A DNA stretch of 16,670 bases from Bacteroidales bacterium UBA4347 (GCA_002394185.1 DGTB01000220.1:1-16670), one strand, 5' to 3'. Positions 6,635 to 13,506 are shown, counted from the stretch's first letter. Translations and numbers: made by a program. The notes: generated from the letters alone by a model not told the origin.

Positions 6635-7904
6635 ACATATCATCCTGCCGCTGAGCGACCTGCTGAAGGGCGAAAGCGTGCATAAATACTTACGTCTGCT
6701 GCGCGAGGCTGAAAGGTGGAGCGACGAACAGATGCTCCACTTCCAGCAAGACCGTCTGCGAAAACTGATTCTCCATGCCGCCAAACAGGTGCCTTTTTAC
6801 CGCGACTGGTTCCACTCGCATAGCATCGATCCCCTCTTTGCCACCCTGGACCAGCTGCCCATCGTGGACAAGGCCCTCATGCGCCGTGAAGGAATTGAGA
6901 GATTCGCCGCCGAAGGATTCCCTGAACGAGAGCGACTTTCCTCGCGCTCCAGCGGCTCCACGGGCGAGCCATTCACTTTCTACGAAAGCCGTGAAAGTTA
7001 CTCAGTGAACATGGCAGTGAAACTGCACAGCTGGTTCAAAGCCGGATACCGACTGGGCGATCGATACATGAAGATCGCCAACAGTCAGCGACAGGGTCAC
7101 CTCAAGCAACTCCAGGACTGCATAAACCACTGTATATATGTCCCCTTCTATACGATGGACGAAGCATCGCTGCGAGCCATCCTCGACCGCATTGAACAGG
7201 AGAAACCCCTCTATATACGCTCCTACCCTGCTCCCTTGCATTTGCTGGCGCAATATCGAAAAAGCCATTCCGGCTATCATCACAGACCGAGGCACATCAT
7301 GACCACTGGTGCCACCCTCACAGAAAGCCACCGTGCCGACATAGAAAGGGCTTTCGGCTGCGACATCATCGATTCGTACAGCTGCGAAGGTACCCCCGCC
7401 ACTTATGAGACCACGGTTCATGATGGATACTGTGTAGCCAACCTCTACGGCATCATTGAGACAATCGACAGCCATGGCCAACCTGTCAACGACGGCATAG
7501 GCCACGTTGTCAGTACCGACCTATGGAACCTTGCCCACCCATTCATCCGCTACAACACTCAAGATCTCGTGGAGGTTAAAGCTGGCAGAATCCAGCGCAT
7601 CATGGGCAGGGAGAGCGAAAGCATCGCCGCCCCCAACGGCACCATAATCACCATCCACAATCTGACAAAATTTTTTGCCAACGACTTTGCTGGCATAGAG
7701 GCCTATCGCATGATATACCGGAAAGACAAAACAGTGGAATTCCAACTGGTCGTCAACCAAACTTTCGCGCAAGAGGACATACAACGCATTGCCAACCATT
7801 GGCATGAGGTTTTGGAACTACCTGTAAGCGTCAGACTTGTCGACGACATCCCCCTCATGCACAACAACAAACGGAAAACCATCATCAATGAAACTACTGA
7901 CTAA
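6618..7904 (+). CDS. CapK-type AMP-forming ligase (phenylacetate-CoA ligase family)
   Basis: Encodes 428 aa of the adenylate-forming superfamily, CapK/PaaK branch, which activates a carboxylic acid as acyl-AMP and usually transfers it to CoA or another thiol. Visible features are SSRSSGSTGEPFTFYES (108-124), the phosphate-binding loop; DSYSCEGTPATYE (252-264), the adenine/carboxylate motif; GHVVSTDLWNLAHPFIRYNTQD with D301, R311 and D316; and a C-terminal NNKRKTI carrying the candidate catalytic lysine. Start 6618 gives a 17-base overlap with the GT4 gene and is the only methionine before the conserved N-terminus. CapK homologues are frequent in capsule loci, but their substrates are mostly unknown. 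The adjacency to two FemAB-like transferases suggests activation of an acyl or aminoacyl group for polysaccharide decoration; that role is inferred. Confidence 0.9.
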   Translation: MAFLHEHIILPLSDLLKGESVHKYLRLLREAERWSDEQMLHFQQDRLRKLILHAAKQVPFYRDWFHSHSIDPLFATLDQLPIVDKALMRREGIERFAAEGFPERERLSSRSSGSTGEPFTFYESRESYSVNMAVKLHSWFKAGYRLGDRYMKIANSQRQGHLKQLQDCINHCIYVPFYTMDEASLRAILDRIEQEKPLYIRSYPAPLHLLAQYRKSHSGYHHRPRHIMTTGATLTESHRADIERAFGCDIIDSYSCEGTPATYETTVHDGYCVANLYGIIETIDSHGQPVNDGIGHVVSTDLWNLAHPFIRYNTQDLVEVKAGRIQRIMGRESESIAAPNGTIITIHNLTKFFANDFAGIEAYRMIYRKDKTVEFQLVVNQTFAQEDIQRIANHWHEVLELPVSVRLVDDIPLMHNNKRKTIINETTD

Positions 7905-8889
7905 TCCTGCGGACATCGACCGCACTCAATGGCAGGCGTTGGTTGACCGCTCGCCGGTGGCCAGCATCTTTCAAACACCGGAGATGTACAACTTCTACGC
8001 GGAGCTCCAACTATACGATACTTCCGTCTGTGCTGTCGAGGAAAACGGAACCATCAAAGGACTGGTTCTATGCTTGATACAGTCGGAAGGGAATGGTTTC
8101 AAAGGACACTTCACAGCACGAGCCATCATCAACGGAGGACCGCTACTCGATACCGACATCAGTAGCGAAGCCCTCCAGGCACTACTTGGCATTACTGTCA
8201 ACACCCTTCGCCGTCGCTGTATCTACATCGAAACACGCAACCTAAACGACTACTCGCGCTGGCAAAAAACTTTTGAAGCATGCGGATTTTGCTACGAGGC
8301 ACATTACAACTTCCACATTGACACCTCCGACCCGGTTCAGATTGACAAACGCATTGACAAGAGTCGACGCCGACGCATACGTCGTGCCACAGAGGCTGGG
8401 GCCGTCATCAGCAGCGACAAAACCCACCTGCCTGCCTTCTACAACATATTGGCCGACCTGTACCACAAGAAGATACATAAGCCTTTGCCACCCTATAGTC
8501 TTTTCGAACATCTGACCGACCTCCCCTTTGCACGCTATTTCTTTGTCCTCAATCCGCAGGGCGAAGTCATTGGCGGACAACTCATACTCATGCTTGGCCA
8601 GCGTGTGGGCTACGCTTGGTACTGCTGCGGACTGGACCGCGAACAGCACGACCTCTACCCTTCCATCATGGCCAACTACGCAGCCATCCGCTATGCAGCC
8701 GACCACGGATTCGACCGCTACGACATGATGGGGGCCGGCAGCCCCAAAGAAGACTACGGCGTGCGCGACTTCAAAGCCCAGTTCGGAGGCACTCTCGTCG
8801 AGCATGGACGATTCCTGCATATAAATAACCAAATCATATACTACCTTGGAAAACATGTCCTCAAAATACTTAACGTGATAAAAAAATGA
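7888..8889 (+). CDS. FemAB/GNAT-like transferase (first of tandem pair)
   Basis: Encodes 333 aa with the FemAB-type layout of two GNAT-like halves. A basic segment SRRRRIRRATEAGAVI (159-174) corresponds to the family's conserved 'R..i.kA...G' region. GEVIGGQLILMLGQRVGYAWYCCG (225-248) is the central strand region, and FDRYDMMGAGSPKEDYGVRDFKAQFGG (275-301) matches the C-terminal 'GV..FK..FG' signature. FemAB proteins attach amino acids from aminoacyl-tRNA to peptidoglycan precursors; relatives in polysaccharide loci are thought to aminoacylate or acylate sugars. It overlaps the CapK ligase by 17 bases (start 7888) and the second FemAB-like gene by ATGA, so the three are probably made together. 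No signal peptide or membrane helix is visible, so it is cytoplasmic. Substrate unknown. Confidence 0.85.
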   Translation: MKLLTNPADIDRTQWQALVDRSPVASIFQTPEMYNFYAELQLYDTSVCAVEENGTIKGLVLCLIQSEGNGFKGHFTARAIINGGPLLDTDISSEALQALLGITVNTLRRRCIYIETRNLNDYSRWQKTFEACGFCYEAHYNFHIDTSDPVQIDKRIDKSRRRRIRRATEAGAVISSDKTHLPAFYNILADLYHKKIHKPLPPYSLFEHLTDLPFARYFFVLNPQGEVIGGQLILMLGQRVGYAWYCCGLDREQHDLYPSIMANYAAIRYAADHGFDRYDMMGAGSPKEDYGVRDFKAQFGGTLVEHGRFLHINNQIIYYLGKHVLKILNVIKK

Positions 8890-9941
8890 ACTTACAATTC
8901 TCCATAATAGAACCCTCCTCATCTCTGTGGCAAGAGATGGAGTCCGCTGCCGACAGCAACTGCTTTCTTACTGCAGTCTGGGATAGTTACCTAACCCATA
9001 TGCACTGCCGACGGATTGTCGTGCGAATTGACCGCGACAGAGCTTGCATCGGTTGGTTCGTCGGCAGCCGCTCCTCCATGGGTCTACGCATCATTTCTGC
9101 TCCTTCTATGGGAACAGGCTCCTATTCTCAAGGACTCTGCCTGAAAGAACAATGCTCGCGAGCAAACCGGGTCGAGATATACAAACAATTGACGCAGTGG
9201 TTACTGAAGACAAAAATAGCCCATTACATTCAAATCTGTGACTGGCAGATGCGCACTGATAGTCACGAATGGATTGACGACTGGCACGACCCACTGCTTG
9301 ACGAAGCAGGCATCCATTACAATCCCCGCCACACCTTCTATCTCGACCTGCATCCAAGCGAAGAGGAGCTCTGGGCCAATCTGAAATACAAATCGTGCAA
9401 ATATCCGATCAACAAGGCTCGAAAAGAGGGCCTCACAGTGCGTCGTGTGGAGCGGGAAGAAGACATTGAAGCCTTTGTTGACCAACACTATAAACACATC
9501 CGCGACGTACTGCGCCGTAAACACAGTCGTGGCCTGCCCTGCCAACGACGCAAAAACATTTCAGCTCTCTGTCACAGCTTGTTCCCCCATTTATTGATGC
9601 TGCAAGTGGTGGGGAAAGACGAAAACGGACAAGAAGTATCCATGTCATCCGGCATCTTCGTGCCAGGATACGCCGCGAGCACTTATTTCACTGCCGCCAG
9701 CTACCATCGCTACATGTCGCACTGTCCCAACGAATTGATGGTATGGGAAGCCATGCAGGAACTGCACCGACAAGGGGCCGGCGATCTCATATTAGGAGGC
9801 ATAGCACACTACAAGAAGAAGTTCAACCCCACCTACGCCTTCGTCCCAGTGATGATTTTCTCGCGTTATCGGCTGTTCTTGAACTTCCGCCGTCGTGGCA
9901 AAGAGATCTACTCTAGACTGATGCATTTGTTTGGAAGGTAA
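8886..9941 (+). CDS. FemAB/GNAT-like transferase (second of tandem pair)
   Basis: Encodes 351 aa. The middle segment FYLDLHPSEEELWANLKYKSCKYPINKARKEGLTVRRV (151-188) and C-terminal GAGDLILGGIAHYKKKFNPTYAFVP (297-321) are characteristic of FemAB-related GNAT proteins. The N-terminal half (residues 1-150) is poorly conserved with the preceding paralogue, so this is an old duplication or an independent recruit rather than a recent copy. It starts by ATGA overlap with its neighbour and leaves a 12-base gap before the DUF354 gene. A basic C-terminal helix (FLNFRRRGKEIYSRLMH) may contact the membrane. Acyl or aminoacyl transfer to a nucleotide- or lipid-linked sugar is the likely role; the exact reaction is unknown. 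Confidence 0.83.
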   Translation: MNLQFSIIEPSSSLWQEMESAADSNCFLTAVWDSYLTHMHCRRIVVRIDRDRACIGWFVGSRSSMGLRIISAPSMGTGSYSQGLCLKEQCSRANRVEIYKQLTQWLLKTKIAHYIQICDWQMRTDSHEWIDDWHDPLLDEAGIHYNPRHTFYLDLHPSEEELWANLKYKSCKYPINKARKEGLTVRRVEREEDIEAFVDQHYKHIRDVLRRKHSRGLPCQRRKNISALCHSLFPHLLMLQVVGKDENGQEVSMSSGIFVPGYAASTYFTAASYHRYMSHCPNELMVWEAMQELHRQGAGDLILGGIAHYKKKFNPTYAFVPVMIFSRYRLFLNFRRRGKEIYSRLMHLFGR

Positions 9942-9953
9942 TACGTTGACAAC

Positions 9954-11006
9954 ATGAACATACTGATTGATATCGGACATCCAGGACACGTGCATCTGCT
10001 GCACGGGGTGGCCGAGGAGATGAAAAAACGCGGCCACAAGGTCTTCTATTCCGTGCGCGACATCCCCGTTGCCAAACGGCTGATGGAGCACTACGGCATG
10101 ACCCCTTGGGTCGACCTTGGGGGCAAAAAAGACTCCCTGATGGGCAAAGCACAGACGGTGCTCAGCCAGGACATGCAGCTGCTGCGTTTTGTCCGCAAGA
10201 ACCATATCGACCTGGGTCTCAGCAGCGGGCTGGTGCTCAGCCATGTATCGCGCCTGACGAAGATGAAGTCCTTCATGTTCGACGACGACGACGATGCCGC
10301 CGAACCGCTGGTAACCAAATACGGACACCCGCTGAGCGACATCGTCTTCACCCCCGACTGCATCCACCGTAAGACCAAACACGCTGTCTACTATGCAGGA
10401 ACACACGAACTTGCCTACCTCCACCCCAACCGTTTCGCGCCCGACCCCTCGGTGTTGCAACATGCCGGGCTGGTCGAAGGCGAACGCTTCTTCATCATGC
10501 GGTTCGTGGCCCTGAAAGGACACCACGACGTGGGACAGGCAGGACTCTCGCTGGAGCAGAAAAGAGCTTTGGTCGACCTGCTGAGCCCCCACGGGCGAGT
10601 CATCATCACCTCCGAGCGGGCCGTGGAGCCGGAATTCGAGCCGTACCGCCTGCCGGTGCCTCCGGAAGAAATCCACTCGCTGATGGCCTACAGCTCTATG
10701 TTCGTCGGCGACAGCCAGACAATGACCTCCGAGGCAGCCATCCTGGGGGTACCAGCACTGAAATGCAACACCTTCGCCGGACGCCTGTCGGTACCCAACA
10801 TGCTGGAAGACAAGTATGGACTCTGCTATGCATACCTGCCCGAAAGGTTCGAGGACATGCTGGCGCAAATACGCCACCTTCTGGATATGCCTTCAGAATC
10901 ATTACATGCCGAATGGCATGCCAAACGGCAACAGACGTTACACGAAATGATTGACCCGACGGAGTTCTTTATCAACCATATAGAACACAATGAAGCCTTA
11001 TCTTGA
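9954..11006 (+). CDS. DUF354 family protein, GT-B-like
   Basis: Encodes 350 aa. The N-terminus MNILIDIGHPGHVHLLHGVAEEMKKRGHKVFYSVRD is the DUF354 signature, comparable to 'DI.hP.Hv.ff...i..L..rGHeV' in this family. The C-terminal FVGDSQTMTSEAAILGVPALKC (250-271) corresponds to the family's GDS.TM..EAA.LG.P loop, which in GT-B folds binds the nucleotide. DUF354 proteins resemble UDP-GlcNAc 2-epimerases and LpxB/MurG-like transferases and are frequent in surface-glycan loci, but their reaction is not established to my knowledge. It follows the second FemAB-like gene by 12 bases and overlaps the acetyltransferase gene by 17 bases. It could be a glycosyltransferase or a nucleotide-sugar enzyme. 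Confidence 0.88.
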   Translation: MNILIDIGHPGHVHLLHGVAEEMKKRGHKVFYSVRDIPVAKRLMEHYGMTPWVDLGGKKDSLMGKAQTVLSQDMQLLRFVRKNHIDLGLSSGLVLSHVSRLTKMKSFMFDDDDDAAEPLVTKYGHPLSDIVFTPDCIHRKTKHAVYYAGTHELAYLHPNRFAPDPSVLQHAGLVEGERFFIMRFVALKGHHDVGQAGLSLEQKRALVDLLSPHGRVIITSERAVEPEFEPYRLPVPPEEIHSLMAYSSMFVGDSQTMTSEAAILGVPALKCNTFAGRLSVPNMLEDKYGLCYAYLPERFEDMLAQIRHLLDMPSESLHAEWHAKRQQTLHEMIDPTEFFINHIEHNEALS

Positions 11007-11541
11007 ACAGAAACGCCAACCATTGCCGCACTACCAAAACCACGGCCTATGGCAAACCATGCGCCTGTCGGCAAGGCAGCATGGCTACCACTCAGCACTG
11101 TGGTTCGGCATCATACGGTGGAAAGATCACGTGCTGAACCAATGGGCCAAACGTTGTCCGTGGAACAGACTAAGAATCAAACTGCAACGGTGGCGCGGCG
11201 TACAGATTGGCAAGCAGGTGCATATCGGTCCCGATTGCATCCTCGACTATGCCTACCCCTGTTTCGTATGTATTGAAGACGGGGCCTCGCTGGCCGGAGC
11301 CGACTACGTGCTGGCGCACAGCACTCCCATGGAATGCCACACAAAGAACGTGGAATCGTTTGTGGCACCAACCGTTATCGGACGCAACGCATGGGTAGGC
11401 GTGAACGTGACCATCCTGCCGGGAGTGACGATAGGCGAGGGAGCCATCGTTGCCGCAGGATCCGTAGTCACGCACGATATTCCTGCTTGGACTTTGGCGG
11501 CAGGCGTACCTGCCAAAATCAAAAAAGAACTGGAACATTAG
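10990..11541 (+). CDS. Left-handed beta-helix O-acetyltransferase (WcaF/CysE-like)
   Basis: Encodes 183 aa. The C-terminal half shows hexapeptide repeats: VQIGKQVHIGPDCILD (71-86), APTVIGRNAWVGVNVTILPGVTIGEGAIVAAGSVVTHDIP (126-165) and the terminal AGVPAKIKK typical of acetyl-CoA-dependent LbH acyltransferases. The probable catalytic histidine is H110 in VLAHSTP. The N-terminal ~60 residues are basic and tryptophan-rich, and KRCPWNRLRIKLQRWRG leads into the helix as in WcaF-type colanic acid acetyltransferases. Such enzymes act as trimers in the cytoplasm on sugar hydroxyl or amino groups. It overlaps the DUF354 gene by 17 bases and is one base from the deacetylase-like gene. The sugar acceptor is unknown. 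Confidence 0.9.
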   Translation: MKPYLEQKRQPLPHYQNHGLWQTMRLSARQHGYHSALWFGIIRWKDHVLNQWAKRCPWNRLRIKLQRWRGVQIGKQVHIGPDCILDYAYPCFVCIEDGASLAGADYVLAHSTPMECHTKNVESFVAPTVIGRNAWVGVNVTILPGVTIGEGAIVAAGSVVTHDIPAWTLAAGVPAKIKKELEH

Positions 11542-11542
11542 C

Positions 11543-12277
11543 ATGGACTTTACCATTGAGAAATACAACGAGCTGCTTGATGCATTAAAGCAGCATAAAA
11601 ACCATAGAATCAGGCACGATGTGGATGCCAGGCCCCTCTATTCGCTGAGGGTGGCGCAAGAGGAGGCAAAGAAGGGAACGAAAGCCACCTACTACTTTCG
11701 TTCCATGCACTTTGCACCACATCGAGAGACCATCCAGGCCATTGCAGCCCTAGGGCACGATATCGGCTACCATTACGAGTGCCTGACCACCTGCAACGGC
11801 GATATGGCTGCGGCCTACGAGGACTTCTGCAGAAATCTGGAGGAACTACGCAAAATCGCAACCGTTACATCCGCCTGTGCCCACGGCAGTCCCAAATCGC
11901 CATGGAACAGCCAAGACCTTTGGAACCAATACGATTACCACGCCCTGGGCATCAATCACGAGTCGATGATCGACACCGATTTCTCCACCACCCTCTACCT
12001 CACCGACACCGGTCGCCGATGGGACGGCTACCGCGTGGCAGTAAGGGACAAGGTACCACAGTATCAGGATGACTGGAACAAAGCAGGGCTAGCATTCCAT
12101 ACAACAGACGACATCATACATGCTCTCAACAACATACAGCACCCCATACACCAGAAAGCACTCCTCGTCAACACCCATCCGCAACGATGGATGCCCTTCG
12201 GGGTACAATGGATAAAAGAGGCTGTGCTGCAAAACAGCAAAAACATCGTCAAAAGAATCATAGTATCAACAAGATAA
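11543..12277 (+). CDS. Polysaccharide deacetylase-like protein (NodB/CE4-related)
   Basis: Encodes 244 aa. Metal-type motifs occur in the order expected of the carbohydrate-deacetylase fold: RHDVDARP (24-31; candidate D26/D28), GHDIGYHYE (71-79; H72/H77), SACAHGSPKSPW (110-121; H114) and VNTHPQRW (209-216; H212). The classic CE4 TFDD and H[ST]xxH strings are replaced by variant forms, so it belongs to a divergent subgroup, possibly with a different substrate or only a related fold. No signal peptide is seen, which suggests cytoplasmic action on a nucleotide- or lipid-linked sugar rather than on exported polymer. It sits one base after the LbH acetyltransferase and directly abuts the epimerase gene. 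Deacetylase activity is inferred. Confidence 0.78.
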   Translation: MDFTIEKYNELLDALKQHKNHRIRHDVDARPLYSLRVAQEEAKKGTKATYYFRSMHFAPHRETIQAIAALGHDIGYHYECLTTCNGDMAAAYEDFCRNLEELRKIATVTSACAHGSPKSPWNSQDLWNQYDYHALGINHESMIDTDFSTTLYLTDTGRRWDGYRVAVRDKVPQYQDDWNKAGLAFHTTDDIIHALNNIQHPIHQKALLVNTHPQRWMPFGVQWIKEAVLQNSKNIVKRIIVSTR

Positions 12278-13351
12278 ATGAAAAAAATACTTACCATTGT
12301 CGGAGCACGTCCGCAATTCATCAAAGCGGCAGCCATCTCCCATACTATCAGGGACAAACACGCATCCGAACTGCAAGAGGACATTCTTCACACAGGCCAA
12401 CACTACGACGACGCCATGTCGGGCCAGTTCTTCACAGAGCTGGACATACCGCTTCCGCGATACAACCTCGGCGTAGGTTCAGGCCCCCATGGGAAGCAGA
12501 CGGGACTGATGATGAGCGGTATAGAGGAAATACTGCTACAGAACCACTACGACGGAGTGCTGGTCTACGGAGACACTAACTCCACTCTGGCAGGAGCGCT
12601 GGCAGCGACGAAAATGCATATACCTGTCTATCATGTAGAAGCAGGCCTCCGCTCGTTCAACCGCAGCATGCCGGAGGAAATCAACCGCGTGGTTGCCGAC
12701 CACGTGTCCTCCCTGCTCTTCGCCCCCACCCAAACCGCCGTGCACAACCTTCGGAACGAAGGGTTTACAGACAAAAACATCATCTTCAGCGGCGATGTGA
12801 TGTACGACAACGTACTGCACTACTCCACTACCGCCCTCCAAAGGACAAAACCCATCTTGGATTCATACATCCTCACCACCCTGCACCGCGACTTCAACAC
12901 CGACAATCCAGACAGGCTAAAACACATACTATCAGCACTGAACACCATCACCGAGCAACTCAAAACGGAAATTGTGTTCCCCATGCACCCAAGAACACGC
13001 AAGTGCATTGATTCCATGTCTCTTACGCCATTACCTAACCGTATCCACGTCGTCGCCCCACTTTCCTATTTGGAGACCCTTGCCGCACTGCAGCGGTGCT
13101 CGCTGGTACTCACCGACAGCGGGGGACTGCAGAAAGAGGCCAACTTCTGCCGCAAGTACTGCGTGGTGCTCCGCCCCGAGACAGAATGGGTGGAGTTGGT
13201 TGAAGACGGAGCCGCCGTCCTGGCCGACGCCGACGAACAAAAAATAGTCGACGCCACCCTCAGACTTATCGGCCAGGTTCCCCCTGCAAATCTGCACTTT
13301 GGCAATGGACACGCAGCCGATACCATCGTAAGCCGCATTCTGGAATCGTAG
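12278..13351 (+). CDS. wecB: Non-hydrolysing UDP-sugar 2-epimerase, WbpI-like subtype
   Basis: Encodes a full-length 357 aa epimerase of the WecB superfamily. Motifs: GARPQFIK (9-16), HTGQHYDDAMSGQFF, VYGDTNSTLAGALAA (97-110), HVEAGLRSFNRSMPEEINR (119-137), HPRT (237-240) and LTDSGGLQKEA (278-288). GDVMYD (172-177) and ETEWVELVE (301-309) replace the classical WecB forms and are the pattern I associate with WbpI, UDP-2,3-diacetamido-glucuronate 2-epimerase. No other gene of that diacetamido-uronate pathway is in the window, so UDP-GlcNAc 2-epimerase remains possible. The start directly follows the previous stop with no gap. It is the last gene before the 155-bp regulatory region. Family is certain; subtype is moderately supported. 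Confidence 0.93.
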   Translation: MKKILTIVGARPQFIKAAAISHTIRDKHASELQEDILHTGQHYDDAMSGQFFTELDIPLPRYNLGVGSGPHGKQTGLMMSGIEEILLQNHYDGVLVYGDTNSTLAGALAATKMHIPVYHVEAGLRSFNRSMPEEINRVVADHVSSLLFAPTQTAVHNLRNEGFTDKNIIFSGDVMYDNVLHYSTTALQRTKPILDSYILTTLHRDFNTDNPDRLKHILSALNTITEQLKTEIVFPMHPRTRKCIDSMSLTPLPNRIHVVAPLSYLETLAALQRCSLVLTDSGGLQKEANFCRKYCVVLRPETEWVELVEDGAAVLADADEQKIVDATLRLIGQVPPANLHFGNGHAADTIVSRILES

Positions 13352-13391
13352 GCACAATCGCATCGAAAAGCGCATCAAAAAAAGAGCACAT

Positions 13392-13422
13392 TCGATAAAA
13401 AATGCAACAAATCGATAAAAAA
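13392..13422 (+). repeat. Two direct copies of TCGATAAAAAA, 20 bp apart
   Basis: TCGATAAAAAA lies at 13392-13402 and 13412-13422. The 20-bp period is about two helical turns, so both copies would face the same side of the DNA. They lie upstream of the wza promoter box, where an activator or a phased A-tract bend could act. A looser relative, TCGAAAA, is at 13363-13369. Function is unknown. Confidence 0.6.
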
Positions 13423-13433
13423 ATTCCAAACAT

Positions 13434-13450
13434 TACGAAAAAAATTCGTA
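13434..13450. promoter_or_regulatory. Inverted repeat TACGAA-N5-TTCGTA overlapping the wza promoter
   Basis: Perfect 6-bp arms (13434-13439 and 13445-13450) are separated by five adenines. The right arm ends inside the promoter box, sharing its first two bases. This is where a repressor dimer would block RNA polymerase, so it is a candidate operator. The arms are directly visible; the regulator is unknown. Confidence 0.5.
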
Positions 13451-13456
13451 TCTTTG
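13449..13456 (+). promoter_or_regulatory. Bacteroidota-type promoter -7 box TATCTTTG for the wza-wzc operon
   Basis: TATCTTTG followed by CA matches the Bacteroidota sigma-A -7 consensus TAnnTTTG exactly. It lies 50 bases upstream of the export-lipoprotein start, implying a leader of roughly 40-45 bases. A good -33 TTTG/TTG element is not visible upstream, where the sequence is A-rich, so activation may need another factor. It is the only clear promoter box I found in the intergenic parts of the window. Confidence 0.7.
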
Positions 13457-13475
13457 CATTTTATCACATATAGAA

Positions 13476-13493
13476 AATAAATTATAATTTATT
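13476..13493. promoter_or_regulatory. 18-bp AT-only perfect palindrome in the wza leader
   Basis: AATAAATTATAATTTATT is a perfect dyad inside the probable untranslated leader. Its core ATTATAAT (13481-13488) recurs at 13491-13498, one helical turn later. In a generally GC-rich locus this AT-only block stands out. It may keep the leader unstructured for SD-independent initiation, or bind a regulator. Chance is possible because the composition is extreme. Confidence 0.45.
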
Positions 13494-13506
13494 ATAATAC
13501 AAACAA

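Noticed and set aside
5522..6784. A 420-codon minus-strand frame opposite the GT4 gene and the start of CapK
   Set aside because: It crosses two strongly supported overlapping + strand genes and shows no recognisable domain.
9792..10877. A 361-codon minus-strand frame opposite the DUF354 gene
   Set aside because: The DUF354 signatures are unambiguous on the + strand. The antisense product has no motif.
10905..10920. Inverted repeat CATGCC-GAAT-GGCATG
   Set aside because: It lies inside the DUF354 coding region, encodes ordinary residues, and is short enough to arise by chance.
13352..13391. Intrinsic terminator after the second epimerase
   Set aside because: No GC-rich stem followed by a U-tract is visible. 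The CGC/GCG pairing near 13360-13373 is only three bases long.
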